Assembly: GCF_017573545.1 (NCBI RefSeq)
Contig: NZ_JAGEOK010000014.1
Coordinates: forward strand, 62,001-126,000
Source: Actinomadura nitritigenes
Lineage (GTDB): Bacteria; Actinomycetota; Actinomycetes; Streptosporangiales; Streptosporangiaceae
Direction: 5' to 3'
Length of the DNA: 64,000 bases
The translations under genes and the position numbers were made by a program. Under the pieces are notes generated by a model. It was not told the DNA's origin. It was given only the letters and a program-made list of their open reading frames with translations, and did not search any database. Positions 59,695-64,000 of this stretch are shown here, in pieces. Numbering within the stretch: position 1 is the first letter of the stretch; the number at the start of each line of letters is the position of its first letter.

Positions 59695-60696
59695 TCAGGC
59701 CAGGTTCTCGTCGGCCGCCGAGAGGTGCGGGACGGGGACCGTGCCCATGCGGCCGGCCTGGAAGTCCTCGAAGGCCTGCACGATCTCGTCACGGGTGTTC
59801 ATGACGAACGGCCCGTAGCGGGCGACCGGCTCGCGGATCGGGAGGCCGCCGAGGACCAGGATCTCCCAGCCGTTCGCGCTCGCGGCGGGCTGGGAATCGG
59901 CGGCGCGGACGACCAGGCCGTCCTGCGAGCCGTGGTGGTGCGAGCCCGCGAAGACCGCGAGCTGCCCCTCGTCCAGGCCGACCTCCTCGACGCCGACGGT
60001 GCCGCGTCCGGACAGGACGTAGACCATCGCGTTGAAGTCGCGCGGCCACGGCAGGGCGAGCCGGGCGCCCGGCGCGACGGTGGCGTGCAGGTAGTTGATC
60101 GGCGTGTAGGTGACGCCGGGGCCGTCGTGCCCGGCGAGGGAACCGGCGATCACCCGGACGAGCGAGGAGCCGTCGTCGGCGGCGAGCAGCTTCACGTCGC
60201 GGGCCTGGATGTCCTGGTAGCGGGGCTGCACCCACTTCTGCGCGCGCGGCAGGTTCACCCAGAGCTGGACGCCGTGGAACAGGCCGCCCTTGGCGACGAG
60301 CTCGGGCGGCGGCTGCTCGATGTGCTGGATGCCGGACGCGGCCGTCATCCACTGGGTGGCGCCGTCGGAGATGAGGCCGCCGCCGCCCGTGGTGTCCTGG
60401 TGCTGGAACGCGCCGTCGATGATGTAGGTGACGGTCTCGAAGCCGCGGTGCGGATGCCACGGGGTGCCCTTCGCCTCACCGGGGGCGTACTCGACGGCTC
60501 CCATGTGGTCGAGGAGGAGGAACGGGTCGGCGAGCGACAGGTCGATGCCCGGGAACGGGCGGCGGACCTCGAAGCCCTCGCCCTCCAGGTGGCGCTTCGC
60601 GGTCACGACCTTCGCGACGCGGCGCCAGTCGGTGTCGGCGTCCGGCAGCAGCGGCAGCCGGGGCAGGGTCAGCGGGTCGGCCATCACGGCTGGCAT
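59695..60696 (-). CDS. Pirin-family protein
   Basis: A 333-residue bicupin. The N-terminal cupin has the metal ligands of pirin in HMGAVEYAPGEAKGTPWHPH, RGFETVTYIIDGAFQHQDTT (His residues and Glu) and ASGIQHIEQPPPELVAKGGL. The C-terminal half carries APGARLALPWPRDFNAMVYV. Bacterial pirins can act as quercetin dioxygenases or metal-dependent cofactors. GGAGGAGG precedes ATG 60696. Divergent from a MarR gene with a perfect operator between, so its expression is probably ligand controlled. Confidence 0.87.
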   Translation of the reverse strand: MPAVMADPLTLPRLPLLPDADTDWRRVAKVVTAKRHLEGEGFEVRRPFPGIDLSLADPFLLLDHMGAVEYAPGEAKGTPWHPHRGFETVTYIIDGAFQHQDTTGGGGLISDGATQWMTAASGIQHIEQPPPELVAKGGLFHGVQLWVNLPRAQKWVQPRYQDIQARDVKLLAADDGSSLVRVIAGSLAGHDGPGVTYTPINYLHATVAPGARLALPWPRDFNAMVYVLSGRGTVGVEEVGLDEGQLAVFAGSHHHGSQDGLVVRAADSQPAASANGWEILVLGGLPIREPVARYGPFVMNTRDEIVQAFEDFQAGRMGTVPVPHLSAADENLA

Positions 60697-60749
60697 GGGG
60701 TCCTCCTCCGTCGGGTGCCCGTCCGTGGCGGGCGTTGCCCCCTACAATC

Positions 60750-60767
60750 TAGTTGATGCTTCAACTA
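60750..60767. promoter_or_regulatory. Perfect inverted repeat TAGTTGA-N4-TCAACTA (MarR operator)
   Basis: Two 7-bp perfect arms with a 4-base spacer lie between the divergent pirin and marR genes, 22 bases before the marR start codon. The spacing and AT-rich arms are typical of MarR dimer sites. Confidence 0.75.
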
Positions 60768-60788
60768 TTCCCCCACTATACTGATCCC

Positions 60789-61247
60789 ATGAGCGAACCA
60801 CGCTGGCTCGATGCCTCCCAGCAACGCGATTGGCGGGCCTACGTGGACGGCAGCGTCCGGCTCACCGAGATCATGGACCGGGACCTGAAGACCAAGCACG
60901 GCCTCTCGGTGTCGGAGTACGAGATCCTCGTCCGGCTGTCCGAGGCGTCCGGCCACCGGCTGCGCATGGCGGAGCTCGCCGAGAACGCCAGCCAGTCCCG
61001 CAGCCGGCTGTCCCACACCTGCTCCCGGCTGGAGTCGAAGGGCCTGGTCAAGCGGGACAACTGCGGCACCGACAAGCGCGGCGTCTACGCGCAGCTGACC
61101 GAGGACGGCTTCGCGACGCTCGAACGCGCCGCCCGCGACCACGTCGAGGTCGTCCGCGAGTACCTCATCGACGTGATCGAACCCGAGGACCTGGAGGCCA
61201 TCGGGCGCGCCTTCGGCGCCGTCCTCAAGCGGCTCGGCGCGACCTGA
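60789..61247 (+). CDS. MarR-family regulator
   Basis: A 152-residue protein. RDLKTKHGLSVSEYEILVRL, LRMAELAENASQSRSRLSHT, CSRLESKGLVKRDNCGTDKR (wing) and a final dimerisation helix EDLEAIGRAFGAVLKRLG. Pirin genes repressed by adjacent MarR proteins responding to quinones or flavonoids are known. ATG 60789 has a weak leader. Regulation of the divergent pirin gene through the repeat at 60750 is inferred. Confidence 0.87.
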   Translation: MSEPRWLDASQQRDWRAYVDGSVRLTEIMDRDLKTKHGLSVSEYEILVRLSEASGHRLRMAELAENASQSRSRLSHTCSRLESKGLVKRDNCGTDKRGVYAQLTEDGFATLERAARDHVEVVREYLIDVIEPEDLEAIGRAFGAVLKRLGAT

Positions 61248-61268
61248 CCGGCGCCGGCACGCCGGCGT

Positions 61269-61700
61269 CTAGAGCGTGACCGTCACCCCGGTCAGGAACC
61301 CCACCGACACCAGCGTGAGGAACACCCACGCCAGCATCATCCCCGCGCCGAACGACCGCCACCGGCCGCCGACCTTCCACATCAGCAGCCCGCCCAGCCC
61401 GAACGCCAGCACCAGCAGCGTGACGAACTGCGGCAGCAGGCTCGGCCGCCGGCTGTTCATCAGCGGCGCGTACATCATCACGAAGTCGACGAACACGAAC
61501 AGCCCGAACCCCGCGGCGATCGCGCCGACCTCCCGGCCGCTCAGCGACCGCGTGCGCTCGGCGAAGTCCAGCGCGCGCTCCGACCGCAGCCGCAGCCGCG
61601 GCCGCTCCGCGTCCGCGGCGGGCTCCTCCTGCACGCTCTGCGCGACGGCGAAGATCTCGTCCTCGAGGCTCGGGACGTCCCTCTCCTGCGGATCCGCCAT
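61269..61700 (-). CDS. Hypothetical membrane protein
   Basis: A 143-residue protein. An acidic cytosolic N-terminus (MADPQERDVPSLEDEIFAVA) is followed by three helices: VGAIAAGFGLFVFVDFVMMY, LLPQFVTLLVLAFGLGGLLM and FGAGMMLAWVFLTLVSVGFL. GGGAG 6 bases upstream of ATG 61700. No family recognised. Confidence 0.65.
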   Translation of the reverse strand: MADPQERDVPSLEDEIFAVAQSVQEEPAADAERPRLRLRSERALDFAERTRSLSGREVGAIAAGFGLFVFVDFVMMYAPLMNSRRPSLLPQFVTLLVLAFGLGGLLMWKVGGRWRSFGAGMMLAWVFLTLVSVGFLTGVTVTL

Positions 61701-61864
61701 TCCGGCTCCCTGAGGGCCGGCGGATGCCGGGCGACATGCCCGGCGAGGTGGACGACGTTCGCGGCCCGTTCGCCCCGGCCCCTTTCCGGCGGACGCGCCG
61801 TCAAACGCACCGTAGCGAATCCGAGGTCCAACGCGAAGGCCACGCGACGTGCGATCCTGCAAAG

Positions 61865-62629
61865 ATGCCAGCTAGAGGGCCACTTCGCAGTGCGGCGTTC
61901 GCCGCCGTGTTCATCGCCGTGTCGGCCGCCGCGACCGGATGCGGCAACGGATCCGACGACGGGGGCAAGTCCGGGACGGCGACTCCCGCCACGCCGCCGA
62001 CCGCGACCGGCACCGCGACCGGGACCGGCCCGGCGTCGCCGTCCGCGAAACCGACGAACCAGAAGTTCGCGGCGCAGATCACAAAGGTCACCGCCGCCGA
62101 CCTCAAGTACTCCTGGCACCGGGGCTGCCCGGTCGCCCCGTCCGGGCTCCGGATGATCCAGATGACGTACTGGGGCATGGACCACAAGCCGCACGACAAC
62201 GGGCAGCTCGTCGTGAACGAAAAGGCGGCCGGCGACCTGGTCACGGTGTTCCGCAAGCTCTACAACATGCGCTACCCGATCGAGCGCATGGAGCCGGTCG
62301 ACAAGTACAAGGGAAGCGACTTCGCCTCCATCGAGGCCGGCAACACCTCCGCGTTCAACTGCCGCAACGCCACCGGGTCCAACTCGTTCTCCCAGCACGC
62401 CTTCGGCCTCGCCGTCGACCTCAACACGTGCCAGAACCCGTACGTCTACGCGGACGGGCACGTCGCCCACAAGAACTGTGCGAAGTACGCGAACCGGAAG
62501 AGCCGCGATCCCGGGGTGATCCACGCCGGCGACCGGGTGGTGAAGGCGTTCGCGTCGATCGGCTGGGGCTGGGGCGGCGAATGGAGCGGCGCCCGCGACT
62601 ACCAGCACTTCAGCAGCAACGGCCGCTGA
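61865..62629 (+). CDS. M15-family D-alanyl-D-alanine carboxypeptidase-like lipoprotein
   Basis: A 254-residue exported protein. Signal peptide with possible lipobox AAATGC (Cys at about 26), Thr/Pro/Ala-rich linker to about 65, and a peptidase M15_4 domain: FSQHAFGLAVDLNTCQNPYV (zinc His and Asp) and GWGWGGEWSGARDYQHFSSN (catalytic Glu/Asp and third ligand His). It should trim the stem peptide of peptidoglycan at the cell surface. ATG 61865 starts the signal peptide. Confidence 0.85.
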   Translation: MPARGPLRSAAFAAVFIAVSAAATGCGNGSDDGGKSGTATPATPPTATGTATGTGPASPSAKPTNQKFAAQITKVTAADLKYSWHRGCPVAPSGLRMIQMTYWGMDHKPHDNGQLVVNEKAAGDLVTVFRKLYNMRYPIERMEPVDKYKGSDFASIEAGNTSAFNCRNATGSNSFSQHAFGLAVDLNTCQNPYVYADGHVAHKNCAKYANRKSRDPGVIHAGDRVVKAFASIGWGWGGEWSGARDYQHFSSNGR

Positions 62630-62690
62630 CCGGGGCCCGCGCACGGGGGATGGACGCACCGTCGCGTCCGCGCGGGCGGCCGCCCGGGGA

Positions 62691-62855
62691 TCAGACCATC
62701 ATGAGCGCGATCACGCCGACCACGACCACGACCGCCACGACGGCGAGGCCGACGACGAGGGGCATGTTCGGGCCGGACTTCTCCGCCGGCGCACGGTTGG
62801 CGAAATTCTGAAACTGGTGGGTGGTGCCTGCCGGATCATTCGGTGTCTGCGACAT
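62691..62855 (-). CDS. Small C-tail-anchored membrane protein
   Basis: A 54-residue protein: a polar head (MSQTPNDPAGTTHQFQNFAN) and one C-terminal hydrophobic helix (MPLVVGLAVVAVVVVVGVIA). Starts at ATG 62855, 72 bases before the tRNA-Ser gene on the same strand. Unknown function. Confidence 0.6.
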   Translation of the reverse strand: MSQTPNDPAGTTHQFQNFANRAPAEKSGPNMPLVVGLAVVAVVVVVGVIALMMV

Positions 62856-62926
62856 GCCGAAGAGAGTAACGGATGCCTTCCGCCCGATTCGGGCGGTTTC
62901 ACGGGCCCGCATCGCCCGATTCCGAG

Positions 62927-63015
62927 CGGAGAGTGTGGGATTCGAACCCACGAGGACTGTCCCCAGCCCTGGGCGCTTTCAAGGCGCCTGCACTAGTCCA
63001 CTATGCGAACTCTCC
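62927..63015 (-). tRNA. tRNA-Ser(TGA)
   Basis: Minus strand: the acceptor 5' end GGAGAGT at 63015 pairs with ACTCTCC; the anticodon stem-loop is GGCGC-CTTGAAA-GCGCC with anticodon TGA; there is a long variable arm (CAGGGCTGGGGACAG) and a T arm GTGGGTTCGAATCCCAC. 89 bases; CCA not encoded. No element is inserted here. Confidence 0.95.
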
Positions 63016-63054
63016 TCGGCCACGCCCGGGTGGCCACGGCCAACGATAGCGGGC

Positions 63055-63435
63055 TCACCCGGGCGTCTCGACCGCATATCCCGGGATCGACGGCCACCGG
63101 ACGGTCATGACGACGGACTCCTCCTCGGCCTGCCAGGAGTGGTCGACGCCGCGTCCCCACACCACGTAGTCGCCGGGCTCGGCGAGCACGACGTCGCGTC
63201 CGGGGAACTCCAGCCGGAACCGGCCGCTGATCAGCACGAGCAGCGCCGTGCGCTTTTCACCGTCGGTCCAGCGCGCGCGCCGCTCGCCCTTGGGATGGAC
63301 ACCCCATTTGATCTCGATGTCCTCGCTGTGCCGCAGGTCGCCGGGCGGCTTGAAGTGGCCCAGCAGCCAGCCGCGGTCCCCCGCCGCGTCCGCCGCGGCC
63401 CTGCCCACGTAGACGCCCTGGTCGTCGCTCTCCAC
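63055..63435 (-). CDS. Cupin-domain signal/sensor-like protein
   Basis: A 126-residue protein from GTG 63435 (an upstream GTG at 63462 is also possible). Single cupin: DIEIKWGVHPKGERRARWTD, RTALLVLISGRFRLEFPGRD, LAEPGDYVVWGRGVDHSWQA. The second cupin motif has Gly...His, but the first lacks two of the usual metal-binding histidines. It is probably a binding or stress protein; function unknown. Confidence 0.75.
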   Translation of the reverse strand: MESDDQGVYVGRAAADAAGDRGWLLGHFKPPGDLRHSEDIEIKWGVHPKGERRARWTDGEKRTALLVLISGRFRLEFPGRDVVLAEPGDYVVWGRGVDHSWQAEEESVVMTVRWPSIPGYAVETPG

Positions 63436-63514
63436 GGGAGGCGACTCTAGCGGCGGCGGCACGCGGGCCGGGCCGGGCGGAGCGGCCGGAGGACGTCCCG
63501 TTCCGGCGGCCGGG

Positions 63515-64000
63515 TCAGGCGGAGGTGTCGGGGCGCGGGTAGGCGAAGCCGTCGCCGACGATCGCGGCGAGGGTCAGGTACGCCTCGCGCGTCGCGGGGG
63601 CGAGCTGCTCCAGAGCCACTTCGGCGCCCTCCTCCAGATGGTCGTCGTAGGGGATGCGGACGACGGCGCGGCAGCGGCTCTCGAAGTGGGCCTGCAGCTT
63701 GTCCAGGTCGACCTGGCTGCGGGTGCGGTTGCGGACCATCGACAGCACCACGACGCCGTTGCGGACGAGGTGGCCGTGGTCGTGCGCCTCCAGCCAGTCG
63801 AGGGTCGCGCTCGCGGACCGGGCGCCGTCCACCGACGGGGAGCTGACCAGGACGAGCTGGTCGGCGAGGCGCAGCACCCCGGACATCGCGGAGTGCAGCA
63901 GGCCCGTCCCGCAGTCGGTGATGCAGATGGAGTAGTACTGCTCCAGGACGGCGGCGACGGCCTCGTAGTCCTCGGCGCTGAACGCCTCGCTGACCGCGGG
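63515..64000 (-). CDS. Partial ParA/MinD-like ATPase
   Basis: Open from 63515 to the right edge; the N-terminus with the Walker A loop lies outside. Visible: EAFSAEDYEAVAAVLEQYYS, ICITDCGTGLLHSAMSGVLR (the DxGTG segment of MinD-like enzymes), LADQLVLVSSPSVDGARSAS and the C-terminal VVRIPYDDHLEEGAEVALEQ. This matches the MinD/ParA-like ATPases found near type VII secretion loci of actinobacteria. A 30-base gap-free end is followed by 63 bases to the cupin gene. Confidence 0.8.
   Translation of the reverse strand, partial: PAVSEAFSAEDYEAVAAVLEQYYSICITDCGTGLLHSAMSGVLRLADQLVLVSSPSVDGARSASATLDWLEAHDHGHLVRNGVVVLSMVRNRTRSQVDLDKLQAHFESRCRAVVRIPYDDHLEEGAEVALEQLAPATREAYLTLAAIVGDGFAYPRPDTSA

Noticed and set aside
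62927..63015. Insertion at tRNA-Ser(TGA)
   Set aside because: No integrase or repeated tRNA end lies on either side within the window.

Overview
The window is high-GC DNA from an actinobacterium. The gene families (RepSA/TraB-type integrative elements, many ECF sigma factors, a tricorn-type protease, MerR/MarR/TetR regulators) and near-universal G/C at third codon positions fit a Streptosporangiales member such as Thermomonosporaceae (Actinomadura-like). That placement is inference; no rRNA is present.

Left part (1-18800): two integrated elements sit at two neighbouring tRNA loci. Element A (left edge outside the window, right end at 4085) ends in a tyrosine integrase whose last codons run into the 3' end of tRNA-Ser(GCT). 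Its visible cargo is a ParA-like partial gene, a transglycosylase-NlpC/P60 wall hydrolase and two small HTH proteins. About 0.8 kb of chromosome with one lipoprotein gene separates it from tRNA-Arg(ACG), where Element B is inserted. Element B is a complete actinomycete integrative and conjugative element (AICE) bounded by an exact 80-bp direct repeat (4965-5044 and 18385-18464). It carries int, xis, a RepSA-type HUH replication initiator, Spd-like membrane proteins, an FtsK/TraB DNA pump, and an XRE-TPR regulator with an ABM-domain partner. Strong palindromic operators lie ahead of both leftward operons. A rightward trio of small unknown genes and a lower-GC cargo zone (14.6-18.2 kb) follow. 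The cargo zone is littered with diverged copies of the element's right arm, and a decayed integrase fragment abuts attR, so the locus has been used more than once.

Middle part (18.8-44 kb): chromosomal regulator/enzyme pairs. These include TetR with an SDR (three operator repeats between them), signal peptidase I, a ClC-type channel, fused aminodeoxychorismate synthase PabAB, an XRE-cupin regulator divergent from a CPYC flavoenzyme plus MFS exporter, an NADH dehydrogenase-like flavoprotein with an ECF41-type sigma factor, a STAS protein, a VOC protein with a SnoaL-tailed ECF, OhrR, a class III cyclase divergent from MerR, a single-chain ECF sigma/zinc finger/membrane anchor/extracellular domain protein, a small RHH-like gene with an SRPBCC gene, an acyl-CoA ligase and a SigE-family sigma factor.

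Right part (44-64 kb): a double-psi-barrel protein, a MauE-like membrane protein and a tricorn-like protease; an AAA ATPase flanked by five copies of a CTAGAAAGCC motif and, upstream, a LexA-like box; a Poa1p-like macrodomain; a penicillin-binding serine hydrolase; a secreted small protein; an ECF42/YCII pair. A GntR-XRE-plus-two-small-genes cluster (56.6-59.6 kb) mirrors part of Element B without its transfer genes. Then come pirin/MarR, an M15 peptidase lipoprotein, tRNA-Ser(TGA), a cupin and a partial ParA/MinD-like ATPase running off the right edge.
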